Below, piece after piece: positions 7,816 to 15,074 of a DNA stretch of 17,935 nucleotides. The position numbers were made by a program, and so were the translations under genes. Below the pieces are notes generated by a model, which was given only the letters and a program-made list of their open reading frames with translations, was not told the DNA's origin and searched no databases. The stretch's first letter is position 1, and each line of letters begins with the position of its first letter. Where the stretch lies: contig JBCCYI010000082.1 in the NCBI GenBank assembly GCA_039189975.1, forward strand, positions 1 through 17,935, read 5' to 3'. The stretch comes from HLUCCA09 sp039189975 (GTDB lineage Bacteria > Pseudomonadota > Alphaproteobacteria > Rhodobacterales > Rhodobacteraceae).

Positions 7816-9042
7816 TTAGCGGCAGGTTTGGCGCAGCCGCGCCGTCTTGCGGAAGATCCAGTCGGGCTTATCGCGGAAGTCAGCGGTCAGGTTGCCGCGC
7901 CATGTCCAGCCGTCGAACCGGCCGTCATCGTCCACATCGACCTGGATCATGCGCCCTTGAACCGCACCGATACGCGCTGAATTGGCAAAGTCGATGCGCG
8001 GCGGCAATGACTGCACACGCCCGTACGCGCAGACCTGCGGCGATACTGCGTCGCCCTGAGCGGAGGCCGCTGTGCGCCGCAGGATGGCATTGCCGTCGCA
8101 GGCAAACCGCCGAGCGTCCATGATCGCCCGGGTTCGGGCCACGTCGAGGGCAAAGACGCCGTCCGCGGTCCAGGCCCCGATGCCGCCGTGCCGGGCAGCG
8201 TTCTGAACGTTGGTGTCGACCGGAAGGCCCCTGCTGCAGGCCTGCCCTCCGCGCGGCTGTCCAAACCACTCGCGGTTGACCTGGTTTTGAAAGAGATCCC
8301 ACGCCCCCATACGGTGCATTGCACTCGTTCCGGGAAACGCGCGCGAGGCGGAGAGCCAGGCGTAAGCGATCAGCGGGCTGCGCCCGTCCGAGGTACGCGC
8401 CTCGCGCAGCACCTCCAGGGCGAGGCCACTGCCATAGGCGCCCGTCCGGTATCCAGCCGCGCTCAGGATCTCCTCGACCCCCTGAAAATACGCCACCAAG
8501 CGCGCCTGTGTCTCGTTGTCCGACGGGGACAGCGCGAAGTCGACGCCAAAGTAGATCGCACTGCCAGGCGGCTGCTTGACCCTGCGTGCCTGTGCAACCG
8601 CCGCATCCGCGTCGAGCCGCGCCTCCGCGCGGGCATCACGCGGCTCGGACCCCGGTTGACATGACCCATCCGGCAATGGCGCTCCAGCGCGATTGCGCCC
8701 CTGGAACTTCGCCGGCGCGTTGTTGTGAAACTGATAGATTGACAGGATCGCAAACCCGGCATCGAGGAGCTGTGCCACTTCGCTCTCAGGATCCTGCGGC
8801 GGACCCTGGTCGATCAGGCGCTTTTCCGTCAGGCCCATGGCCATCTGGTCGCAACGCGCGTAGTAGCGACCGACGACACGCACGCCCCGCGCCTTGAGCG
8901 CGTCCAGAAAGGGACGTGTGTCCCAAGCGGTGTCGATGATTGCGATCCGCTCGTCCGCATGCTGCGGCCCGCTCGCTTCGGCCCGGCCCGCATCCAGAGC
9001 CGCCAGGGCGGCCATGCAAGCCAGTCCTTTCAGAATGCGCAT
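7816..9042 (-). CDS. Secreted DUF1906 (glycoside-hydrolase-like, Rv2525c-type) domain protein
   Basis: The 408-residue product starts at ATG 9042, which has an AAGGAG site 7 bases upstream and begins a signal peptide (MRILKGLACMAALAAL..., probable cleavage near AEA-SG, residues 23-24). An in-frame upstream extension lacks these features. Residues about 35-300 read as a DUF1906 TIM-barrel-like domain (IDTAWDTRPFLDALKARG, VVGRYYARC, AGFAILSIYQFH, AIYFGVDFALS, YAWLSAS). Known DUF1906 proteins are associated with the cell envelope and thought to act on peptidoglycan-type or other glycans; enzyme activity is not established here. The C-terminal part contains DVDDDGRFDGW (369-379), spaced like an EF-hand or dockerin calcium loop. 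It is convergent with iolG. Probably periplasmic or exported; function uncertain. Confidence 0.8.
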   Translation of the reverse strand: MRILKGLACMAALAALDAGRAEASGPQHADERIAIIDTAWDTRPFLDALKARGVRVVGRYYARCDQMAMGLTEKRLIDQGPPQDPESEVAQLLDAGFAILSIYQFHNNAPAKFQGRNRAGAPLPDGSCQPGSEPRDARAEARLDADAAVAQARRVKQPPGSAIYFGVDFALSPSDNETQARLVAYFQGVEEILSAAGYRTGAYGSGLALEVLREARTSDGRSPLIAYAWLSASRAFPGTSAMHRMGAWDLFQNQVNREWFGQPRGGQACSRGLPVDTNVQNAARHGGIGAWTADGVFALDVARTRAIMDARRFACDGNAILRRTAASAQGDAVSPQVCAYGRVQSLPPRIDFANSARIGAVQGRMIQVDVDDDGRFDGWTWRGNLTADFRDKPDWIFRKTARLRQTCR

Positions 9043-9061
9043 AACTGAGCTCCTTCGCGCC

Positions 9062-9094
9062 AAAGAGGCGCCACAGAGGCGCCACAGGGGCGCC
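9062..9094. repeat. Three tandem copies of an 11-bp GC-rich unit
   Basis: Consecutive units AAAGAGGCGCC, ACAGAGGCGCC and ACAGGGGCGCC, followed by a degenerate AGGGGCG. They lie just upstream of the DUF1906 start (9042) and its ribosome-binding site, in what would be the 5' leader of that transcript. Each unit holds GGCGCC, a 6-bp palindrome. It may be simple slippage expansion; no regulator is known to bind it. Confidence 0.7.
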
Positions 9095-9200
9095 AGGGGC
9101 GATGCTACTCCCTCGCGGAGCAATCCCCAAACGCGCAGCGGCGCACGCGCAGTGGGTTCGCAGAGCGGCCCTCATGCTGCGCGTCGCCTGGGCGGCCAGA

Positions 9201-9227
9201 CCAGCCAATTGCCACCGCCATGGCTGG
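9201..9227. repeat. Inverted repeat, 7-bp arms
   Basis: CCAGCCA (9201-9207) and TGGCTGG (9221-9227) are exact inverted copies with a 13-base spacer. It is located about 130 bases upstream of the CorC-family start. There is no T-tract, so it is not an obvious terminator; it may be an operator or chance in GC-rich DNA. Confidence 0.35.
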
Positions 9228-9357
9228 CCCACGCGCGCCGCCGCACCTGCGCCGGTGGCTTCAGCGCGCCACTTTTCCCAGGGTGCACCACGGCACCGCT
9301 TGAAGCCAAAGCCCGACGGACCCATAACCAACGTACCTCCCCATCACCGGACATCCC

Positions 9358-10659
9358 ATGGACACCGCCGCTCTCGACTTCGCCTTCTGGGTCACCGCCA
9401 CGTCGATCCTGATCCTCTTGGTCTGCTCTGGCTTCTTCTCCGGCTCGGAGACCGCGCTGACAGCGGCGTCGCGCGGCAAGCTGCGGAGCATGGCCGACAA
9501 GGGCAGGCGGGGCGCAGAGACCGCGCTGGAACTCAAGGAGGACAATGAGCGGCTGATCGGCGGCATCCTGCTGGGCAACAACCTGGCCAACATCCTCGCG
9601 ACCTCGCTGGCGACGGCGATGTTCACGCGACTGCTGGGCGATTCCGGCGTTGCAGCAGCGACGCTGGTGATGACGCTCCTCGTCCTCATCTTTGCGGAGG
9701 TGCTGCCCAAGACCTACGCCATTACGGACCCGGAGCGAACGGCGTCGATGGCCTCGCCCTTGGTCCGCCTGGTGATCACAGTGCTTTCTCCTGCGGTGGC
9801 CGCCGTGCGGGTGATCGTGCGCGGGGTGCTGCGTGTCTTCGGCCTGCGCATCGACCCGGGCGATCAGATGCTCAGCGTACGCGAGGAAATCGTCGGCGCG
9901 CTGCAAATCGGCCATGCCGAGGGCGCCGTCGAAAAAGAGGATCGGGACAGGCTCCTCGGCGCGCTCGACCTCGGCGACCGGACGGTCGATGAGATCATGC
10001 TGCATCGCTCGAAGATTGAGATGATCGACGCCGACGCCGCGCCCGAGGATATCCTGAGCCAAGCGCTCGGCTCGCCCCACACACGCCTGCCGGTGTATCA
10101 TGGAGAGCGCGAGAATATCGTCGGGGTCATCCACGCCAAGGATCTCTTGCGCGGGATGGACAAGGTCATGCGCGGGCCGGATGCGACGCCCGAGGGTCTG
10201 GACGCATTCCGCATTCTCGACATCACAATGGAGCCCTACTTCGTCCCCGACACGACCACGCTCGACGATCAGATGCGCGAGTTTTTGCGCCGCCACACGC
10301 ATTTTGCCCTGGTTGTCGACGAGTATGGCGCGTTGCAGGGGCTCATCACACTCGAGGACATCCTCGAAGAAATCGTGGGCGAGATCACCGACGAGTTCGA
10401 TATCGATCCCGAACATGCCGTGCGGCGGTCCGACACGGGCGATTACCTCGTCGACGGCGCGATGACGATCCGGGACTTGAATCGGGCCTGCGACTGGAGC
10501 CTGCCGGATCAAGAAGCCAATACGATCGCCGGCCTCGTCATACACGAAGCTCAGTCGATCCCCACGCAAGGACAGGTCTTCTCGTTCCACGGGTTTCGCT
10601 TCGAAGTGGCAGCGCGGCAGGCCAACCGTCTCACGCGCTTGCGTATCCGCCCGCTTTGA
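9358..10659 (+). CDS. HlyC/CorC-family (CNNM-type) membrane protein with CBS domains
   Basis: The 433-residue inner-membrane protein has the standard architecture of the family. An N-terminal DUF21/CNNM transmembrane domain spans about residues 8-155, with the signature SGFFSGSETAL (24-34), GGILLGNNLANI (69-80) and EVLPKTYA (114-121). A pair of CBS domains follows (about 195-320; LPVYHGERENIVGVIHAKDLL, FALVVDEYGALQGLITLEDILEEIVGEI). The C-terminal CorC_HlyC domain spans about 340-433 (YLVDGAMTIRDLNR). Members are linked to magnesium or cobalt efflux and resistance; direct transport by bacterial homologues is supported for CNNM/CorC proteins. The ATG at 9358 has only a weak ribosome-binding site but begins the conserved domain. 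It appears monocistronic. The specific ion is not determinable. Confidence 0.92.
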   Translation: MDTAALDFAFWVTATSILILLVCSGFFSGSETALTAASRGKLRSMADKGRRGAETALELKEDNERLIGGILLGNNLANILATSLATAMFTRLLGDSGVAAATLVMTLLVLIFAEVLPKTYAITDPERTASMASPLVRLVITVLSPAVAAVRVIVRGVLRVFGLRIDPGDQMLSVREEIVGALQIGHAEGAVEKEDRDRLLGALDLGDRTVDEIMLHRSKIEMIDADAAPEDILSQALGSPHTRLPVYHGERENIVGVIHAKDLLRGMDKVMRGPDATPEGLDAFRILDITMEPYFVPDTTTLDDQMREFLRRHTHFALVVDEYGALQGLITLEDILEEIVGEITDEFDIDPEHAVRRSDTGDYLVDGAMTIRDLNRACDWSLPDQEANTIAGLVIHEAQSIPTQGQVFSFHGFRFEVAARQANRLTRLRIRPL

Positions 10660-10689
10660 GGCGCGCCGCGTGAGGAGCCCTTGGGTGAC

Positions 10690-11024
10690 CCGCCCTCGCG
10701 TCTGATGGGTCGATACTACGAGGGCTCGGTCTGGCTCTGACGTCCGGGTCTGCACAGGCGCTCTTGGGCTGTGCGGATTGGCCCTTTTGCACCTTAGCGA
10801 CGCTCAACGGGCGTCTTGAGCCGACGGGCGATGCGGTGGGCGCCTCGGACGTCTGTGAAAGGCCTCGCGAGGGAGGATGGCGGCCTTTGTCGGATCGCGG
10901 TGGTTCGGCTTTGATTGATACGCTGGATCAATCAGTGTCCCGCTCCATGGTCCTTGATTGTCCGGGTCATGCGGTCGAGCTGGCCATGCGTCTAAAGCTG
11001 GTTCGAGTTGGTGAAGCGGTATTC
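10690..11024 (-). pseudogene. Eroded C-terminal remnant of an IS481-type (DDE) transposase
   Basis: Reading leftward from 11024, codons give EYRFTNSNQL, a TAG stop at 10994-10992, then THG and QLDRMTRTIKD (to 10950). This resembles the conserved block of IS481 transposases that reads roughly EYRLTKPNHPW-TNGQVERMNRTIKD, with the stop falling at the Trp codon. Further along in the same frame is IARRLKT (10832-10812), resembling the family's FARRLKT. Then, in another frame, comes RTSEPDR...THQ..G (10746-10693), resembling its C-terminal WTSEPDR...HQMPG. Order and strand agree, but spacing is expanded and there are stops and a frameshift, so it is not functional. The comparison is from memory of the family; no alignment was run. 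No terminal inverted repeats or target duplication could be defined. Confidence 0.55.
10912..10934. repeat. Inverted repeat TGATTGAT-N7-ATCAATCA
   Basis: Two exact 8-bp inverted arms (10912-10919 and 10927-10934) flank a 7-base spacer, AT-rich against a GC-rich background. It lies inside the stretch interpreted as a transposase remnant, just past the last recognisable RTIKD block. It could be a small hairpin, a protein-binding site or the edge of another inserted sequence. Confidence 0.5.
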
Positions 11025-11321
11025 GCTCCCGCGCGCCATCGTCGGCGGAGCGAAGGATGACACCGCAAAACCGTAGGATCAAACATCCGGTACACTGCAT
11101 GGAAGCGTCGCGCCCCCGGTCCGGGGGCTCTCGGGCGCGCGCGCTGACGCACGCGCGCGGTCACGCTCCTTGTCTCTGACTGCGCTTTGGGTTTGTGCGA
11201 CGGGACGGGTCCTGAGCGATCGGCGCCAGGGGCCGGCGTTCAGGAAGCTCCGAAGATGTCTGCTGTCTCGGCATAGAGCTGATCTGCCCGGCACCGGGCG
11301 GAGCGGTGCGGGGTGGCCGCG
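11025..11321. other. Non-coding stretch downstream of bamB
   Basis: No intact gene is seen on either strand. It holds the GC-rich inverted repeats at 11112-11159. The der GTPase gene, which often follows bamB in proteobacteria, is absent here. Confidence 0.5.
11112..11159. repeat. Two adjacent GC-rich inverted repeats
   Basis: GCCCCCGG-T-CCGGGGGC (11112-11128) could form a very stable hairpin (about 6-7 bp stem with a minimal loop). It is followed by CGCGCGCG (11136-11143) and CGCGCGCG (11152-11159) around an 8-base spacer. Neither is followed by a run of T on either strand, so a classical intrinsic terminator is not supported. They may still act as a structured 3' end for the leftward bamB transcript. 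Confidence 0.5.
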
Positions 11322-12707
11322 TCAGCGAAACGCGTGCAGACGACCGCCCGTAGACACGATGTAGAGGACGTTGTTGACGACCACGGGGTTTGTCGTCGCC
11401 CCACCCCGGATCTCAACAGTGGACATCAGGCGGCCATCCCTTGGGTCAAAGCTGCGCAGAAACCCGTCGTCGGACGCGACGATCAGGCGCCCGCCTGCAA
11501 GGATCGGGCCGTAATGCGCATAGACGGCTTGGCGGCGGCGCGGGCGTTCATTCTGGAAGAAGGGCAGGTCCGTCGCCCAGATGGTGGTGCCGTCCGACGC
11601 ATCCAGACGGACGAGTTGGCCAGCATCCGTGACAACAAAGAGCGAGCCGCCAACGGGCCAGACCGGGCTCATGGCGCCCTCGGTCGCCGTCCAGAGACGT
11701 TCGCCCGAGGTCCCGTCAAGCGCGGCGATGCGGCCCGAGGGAGACCCGGCGTAAACGACATTTCCCGAGATCACCGGATCGCCCGTAATGTCCGAGAACC
11801 CGGCGTAGGAACGGCCGCGCCGCTGTCCGGCGAGCGTCGCCGACCAGACGCGGACGCCGCCGCGGCGCAAGGTGGCCACCAGTTCCGCCGAGCCGAAGGG
11901 GAAGACGACAACGCGGTCCGACACCGCCGGCCCAGCGCCGCCCAGCGTGGACGACGGGGTGGGCGCCCCGGGCAGCTGCCATTCCAGCCGACCGTTTTCC
12001 GTTCGCACGGCAAACGCGCGGTTGTCGCGCGACGTGACGTAGACCAGATCGCCCAGAACTGTGGGCGCACCGTCCACGGGGGCGTCGAACGCCTGTGTCC
12101 AGCGGACCGCGCCGGTCGCGGGGTCGAGCGCGTGCAGCGCGCCGAACCCCGTCGTCACGAAGAGCTGGCCATCGCCAATGGCGAGGCCTCCGCCGGTCGC
12201 ATCGCGCGCGCGCTCACCGTCGGGGACGAGATCGCGCGACCAGACCGGTGCGCCGCCGGCGCTGTGTGCCATGACGCGCGATGCGGCATCGAGCGTGAAA
12301 ATCCTGCCGTCTGCAACGACCGGATCAGCGGTGATGCTGGCGCGTCGGCTGTCGCCCTCCCCGATCGAGACTGACCAGATCTGTGTGAGCGTGCTGCCCA
12401 ACGCCGGGTGGCGAATCACATGGGCCGGGCCGCCGTTGCGATGCGTCCATTCACTATGGTTGACCGGTGCAGGAAGAGAGATCGGGACGGTGCGCTCCTC
12501 CGTATCCTCGGCCTCCTGAGCCGGGAACACGCCGTCTTCGCCAGGGAGCGAAGCCTCGAGGGGCGTGCGAATATCGAAGCGGTTGCCTTCCAGGGTATCG
12601 TCCCGCGAGCAGCCACTCAGCAGAACGCAGATCAGCCCCAGCGCAGCTCTAGCACGGGCGGCAACGCGCCGGCCTTGGGACCAGTTGCGGCCGTACGAGC
12701 CCCTCAT
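11322..12707 (-). CDS. bamB: PQQ-like beta-propeller lipoprotein, probable outer-membrane assembly factor BamB
   Basis: The 461-residue product begins at ATG 12707, 10 bases after the yfgM stop; the GAGG of its ribosome-binding site overlaps that TGA. A lipoprotein signal peptide is visible: basic N-terminus (GRRVAARAR), hydrophobic core (ALGLICVLL) and lipobox LSGC with the lipidated cysteine at C33. The mature part is a chain of beta-propeller blade repeats, with motifs such as GRIFTLDAASRVMAHSA, GALHALDPATGAVRWTQ, GRIAALDGTSGERLWTA and GRLHAFR at the very end. BamB is the propeller subunit of the BAM complex that inserts outer-membrane beta-barrels. Pairing with yfgM matches the usual proteobacterial order and supports the call. 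It is somewhat longer than E. coli BamB because of an acidic linker after the lipobox. Confidence 0.85.
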   Translation of the reverse strand: MRGSYGRNWSQGRRVAARARAALGLICVLLSGCSRDDTLEGNRFDIRTPLEASLPGEDGVFPAQEAEDTEERTVPISLPAPVNHSEWTHRNGGPAHVIRHPALGSTLTQIWSVSIGEGDSRRASITADPVVADGRIFTLDAASRVMAHSAGGAPVWSRDLVPDGERARDATGGGLAIGDGQLFVTTGFGALHALDPATGAVRWTQAFDAPVDGAPTVLGDLVYVTSRDNRAFAVRTENGRLEWQLPGAPTPSSTLGGAGPAVSDRVVVFPFGSAELVATLRRGGVRVWSATLAGQRRGRSYAGFSDITGDPVISGNVVYAGSPSGRIAALDGTSGERLWTATEGAMSPVWPVGGSLFVVTDAGQLVRLDASDGTTIWATDLPFFQNERPRRRQAVYAHYGPILAGGRLIVASDDGFLRSFDPRDGRLMSTVEIRGGATTNPVVVNNVLYIVSTGGRLHAFR

Positions 12708-12717
12708 GCTGTCGTCC

Positions 12718-13380
12718 TCAGCCCGCGCCTGCAACGGGCAACTCACCATCCAGCGCGATGATCAGCTGGACGAGGCGTTGCCGCAAGCCCGGTGTCAGCC
12801 CCGCCTCCATCAGCAGCGCCCCGGCGGCATCGAGCGCGTCCCCCTCGCGCCCGCGCTCGAGCAAGACCAGCACCTGCTGCTCGCGCGCGAGCGCCTCGTA
12901 GGGCGCACCGGGGCGGGCCAAACGATCGAGCAGCTGATCACGCGTCGTCGCGTCCAAGATATCTTCACCCATCAGAACCAACTTCAGCGCTGCAAGATCG
13001 GAGTAGACCAGAGCAGCGTCTGTATCCTGTGCCAGCGGCCGCAAGAGCTGTGCGGCCGCCTCGGGCTCATTATCGGCCAGCCGCTCGGCCGCAGTCAGCA
13101 ACGCGACGACATCCGCGGCATCGCCTTCGACGGAGATCCCTTCCAACGCCGAGCGACGGTCTGACGCGGCATCGCTTTGCAGGGCACCGAGCAGCGAGTC
13201 GCCCAGCGCTTCGGCCTCGGCCCGCTGGCTCGCCTTCAGGATCTCGTTGACCGCCGCGCCCCCGACGATCAGGACCACGCCAAGCGCGCCAATCCAGCCG
13301 TACCGTCGCAAGTACCCGGTCAAACGGTCCCGGCGAACCTCTTCGCTGACCTCATCAATGAAGCTGTCGGTGTCGCTCAC
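12718..13380 (-). CDS. yfgM: YfgM-like tetratricopeptide-type membrane-anchored protein
   Basis: The 220-residue protein starts at a GTG (13380), with GGAG about 8 bases upstream. A cytosolic N-terminus (MSDTDSFIDEVSEEVRRDRL) precedes one membrane helix (about residues 29-45, WIGALGVVLIVGGAAV). The remainder is an Ala/Leu/Glu-rich helical, TPR-like periplasmic domain (for example ALVYSDLAALKLVLMGEDILD). This topology and the downstream bamB match YfgM, a periplasmic chaperone-type partner of the Sec translocon in E. coli. The two genes form a leftward operon with a 10-base gap. The sequence is divergent, so the assignment relies on topology and synteny together. Confidence 0.78.
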   Translation of the reverse strand: MSDTDSFIDEVSEEVRRDRLTGYLRRYGWIGALGVVLIVGGAAVNEILKASQRAEAEALGDSLLGALQSDAASDRRSALEGISVEGDAADVVALLTAAERLADNEPEAAAQLLRPLAQDTDAALVYSDLAALKLVLMGEDILDATTRDQLLDRLARPGAPYEALAREQQVLVLLERGREGDALDAAGALLMEAGLTPGLRQRLVQLIIALDGELPVAGAG

Positions 13381-13742
13381 GCTGCGCGCTCCGGCGTCTC
13401 TGTTAGGGTGATGCGGTCACGCAGGTCCGCACCCGTCCCGAGCGTCCTAGCGCAAGGCGACGGGCGATGCCAGCCCTGCGCCGGGGACGGCGTTCACATT
13501 GCATCCGAGCGCGACAGGGCCGTTGGGTAATGCGCCTCGGCTCAATCGCCCCCCTAGGCCGGCAGGAACCTGCCCGAAGACGCGGCAAAGCCGCGCCTCT
13601 GGTCCTCCTTGCCCGGCAAAACACGCGACGGCCCTTGGATTTTGCTGCCATGGCGCCTAAACTAAACTATTCGGTTCAGTCAGTTTGTGGCGACGACGCA
13701 GGTCGCCAGATTCGATGCTTGCTCAACGAAAAGGTCGGGGCG
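13381..13742. other. Divergent intergenic region between yfgM and the RND adaptor gene
   Basis: No intact gene is recognised in these 362 bases. Its right end holds the operator/promoter candidate for the RND pump. Its middle holds two neighbouring small hairpins: GGCAGG-aa-CCTGCC (13561-13574) and CGCGGC-aaa-GCCGCG (13581-13595). A minus-strand open frame from ATG 13651 begins MAAKSKGRRVF, which vaguely resembles a TetR N-terminus, then becomes an Arg-rich low-complexity stretch. I do not call it as a gene. Confidence 0.5.
13661..13680. promoter_or_regulatory. TetR-type operator candidate upstream of the RND efflux genes
   Basis: ACTAAACTATTCGGTTCAGT is a near-perfect inverted repeat: arms ACTAAAC and GTTCAGT differ at one paired position around a 6-base centre. 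It is AT-richer than its surroundings. It overlaps a plausible -10 (TAAACT, 13658-13663) that lies 17 bases after a weak -35 (TTGGAT, 13635-13640). Location about 60 bases before the adaptor start fits autoregulated TetR control, common for RND pumps. No tetR gene is seen in the window. Confidence 0.5.
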
Positions 13743-15074
13743 ATGCGGATACTCTATGTTGTGACGGCAGTGCTGGTGGCCGCGGCAATCTACATGCTTG
13801 TCATCCAGCGCGACGCGCTCCTGAGCTTCGCCGGCCGCGATGCCCCGCAGGAGGATATCGCGACCTCCCCACAAGCGTCCACGGACCCAGCCGCAGAGGC
13901 CGGTTCGCCGCTCCCCGCCGCTGCGGGCCTCGAATCCGCCGCGTCCCGCGTTTCTGTTGTGGCGATGACGAGTAATGCTGAGCAGATCGACACGGCGGTG
14001 CTCGTGCGCGGTCGCACGGAAGCCACACGCCAGGTCGAAGTGCGTGCGGAAACCATCGGGCTGATCGTCAATGAGCCGCTGCGCAAAGGCACTCTTGTGG
14101 AGGCGGGAGATCTTCTCTGCCGGATCGCACCGGGCACGCGCGAAGCGGCTCGGGCGGAGACGCAGGCGCGGCTCAAGGAAGCCGAAGCGCGCCTGCCGGA
14201 GGCGCGCGCACGGGTCGAGGAATCTTTGGCGCGGCTCAATGAGGCCGAAATCAATGACAGGGCCGCCCGTTCGCTGAGCGAGTCCGGGTTCGCCGCCGAG
14301 ACGCGGGTGGCTTCGACGGCGGCTGGCGTATCCTCCGCCCGCGCGGGCGTCGAAGCGGCCCGGACCGGACTCGAGAGCGCCCAGAGTGCCGTTCAATCGG
14401 CCGCGGCCGCACTCGCCGCTGCCGATACGGAGATCGAGAGGCTGGAGATCACCGCGCCCTTCGCCGGGCTGCTGGAATCCGACACGGCCGAACTGGGTGC
14501 GCTGATGCAAACGGGACAGGTCTGCGCGACCGTGATCCAGCTCGACCCTATTCGCCTCGTCGGCTTCGTGCCGGAGGCGGATGTCGAGCGTGTCGCTCTG
14601 GGGGCCATGGCGGGCGCCCGCCTGGCATCGGGGGGCGAGCTTGTGGGGGCGGTCACGTATGTGTCGCGTTCAGCAGATCCCGAAACGCGCACCTTCCGCG
14701 TGGAGATCACCGTGCCTAATGCGACCCTCGCCGTGCGGGACGGTCAGACCGTGGAAATCGGGATCGCTGCCGATGGCGCCCCGGCGCACCTGGTGCCTGC
14801 TTCGGCGCTGACGCTCGACGATGAGGGCCACCTTGGCCTCCGGATCGTCGTCGAGGACAGTGACTCCGGCGCTGTCGCCGCGTTTGCGCGGGTTCAGCTG
14901 GAGCGCGACACGCTGGAAGGCGTGTATGTCACCGGGCTGCCTGACGCGGCACAGATCATCGTGGTCGGCCAGGAATATGTGACCGACGGCGTCCCGCTCG
15001 ACGTCACGCTGCGCGAGATGGCCACCGGAGACACAACGGGCAACGCGACCGCGGCGCAGGAGGTGTCACAATGA
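13743..15074 (+). CDS. RND efflux periplasmic adaptor (membrane fusion protein, HlyD/AcrA type)
   Basis: The 443-residue product starts at ATG 13743, with AAAAGG about 8 bases upstream and the N-terminal membrane anchor immediately following (MRILYVVTAVLVAAAIYMLV, residues 1-20). A Pro/Ala-rich linker (about 35-70) leads to a lipoyl-like half-domain (VRAETIGLIVNEPL, KGTLVEAGDLLCRI, 100-128). A long Ala/Glu-rich alpha-hairpin coiled coil follows (about 132-230), then the second lipoyl half (LEITAPFAGLLE, 234-245) and beta-barrel and membrane-proximal domains. Adaptors of this type bridge the RND permease and an outer-membrane channel. The longer open frame from 13467 crosses the operator region and is not used. 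The stop overlaps the permease start (ATGA). No outer-membrane channel gene is visible in the window. Confidence 0.92.
   Translation: MRILYVVTAVLVAAAIYMLVIQRDALLSFAGRDAPQEDIATSPQASTDPAAEAGSPLPAAAGLESAASRVSVVAMTSNAEQIDTAVLVRGRTEATRQVEVRAETIGLIVNEPLRKGTLVEAGDLLCRIAPGTREAARAETQARLKEAEARLPEARARVEESLARLNEAEINDRAARSLSESGFAAETRVASTAAGVSSARAGVEAARTGLESAQSAVQSAAAALAAADTEIERLEITAPFAGLLESDTAELGALMQTGQVCATVIQLDPIRLVGFVPEADVERVALGAMAGARLASGGELVGAVTYVSRSADPETRTFRVEITVPNATLAVRDGQTVEIGIAADGAPAHLVPASALTLDDEGHLGLRIVVEDSDSGAVAAFARVQLERDTLEGVYVTGLPDAAQIIVVGQEYVTDGVPLDVTLREMATGDTTGNATAAQEVSQ

Larger units (their letters stand above)
9043..9357. other. Divergent intergenic region between the DUF1906 gene and the CorC-family gene
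   Basis: No convincing gene is seen. The region must hold the divergent promoters, but no clear -35/-10 pair stands out. It contains a short GC-rich tandem repeat and one imperfectly spaced inverted repeat, listed separately. Open frames through it are low-complexity, Arg/Ala-rich shadows. Confidence 0.5.

Noticed and set aside
9172..10755. A 527-codon antisense frame across the CorC-family gene
   Set aside because: Nearly all of it is the shadow of the CNNM/CBS gene. Only its first codons (RTSEPDR...THQ) resemble a transposase C-terminus and are treated within the remnant.
10764..11060. A 98-codon plus-strand open frame in the corC-bamB gap
   Set aside because: No recognisable domain, no convincing ribosome-binding site, and it runs opposite to the transposase-like remnant.
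11276..11320. Minus-strand codons after bamB reading ADQLYAETADIFGAS then stop, resembling a protein C-terminus
   Set aside because: It has no start of its own in the available space, lies in a different frame from BamB, and BamB already ends with a complete final blade. Probably chance.
13561..13595. Two small hairpins considered as an intrinsic terminator
   Set aside because: Neither is followed by a T-tract on either strand and no gene ends next to them.
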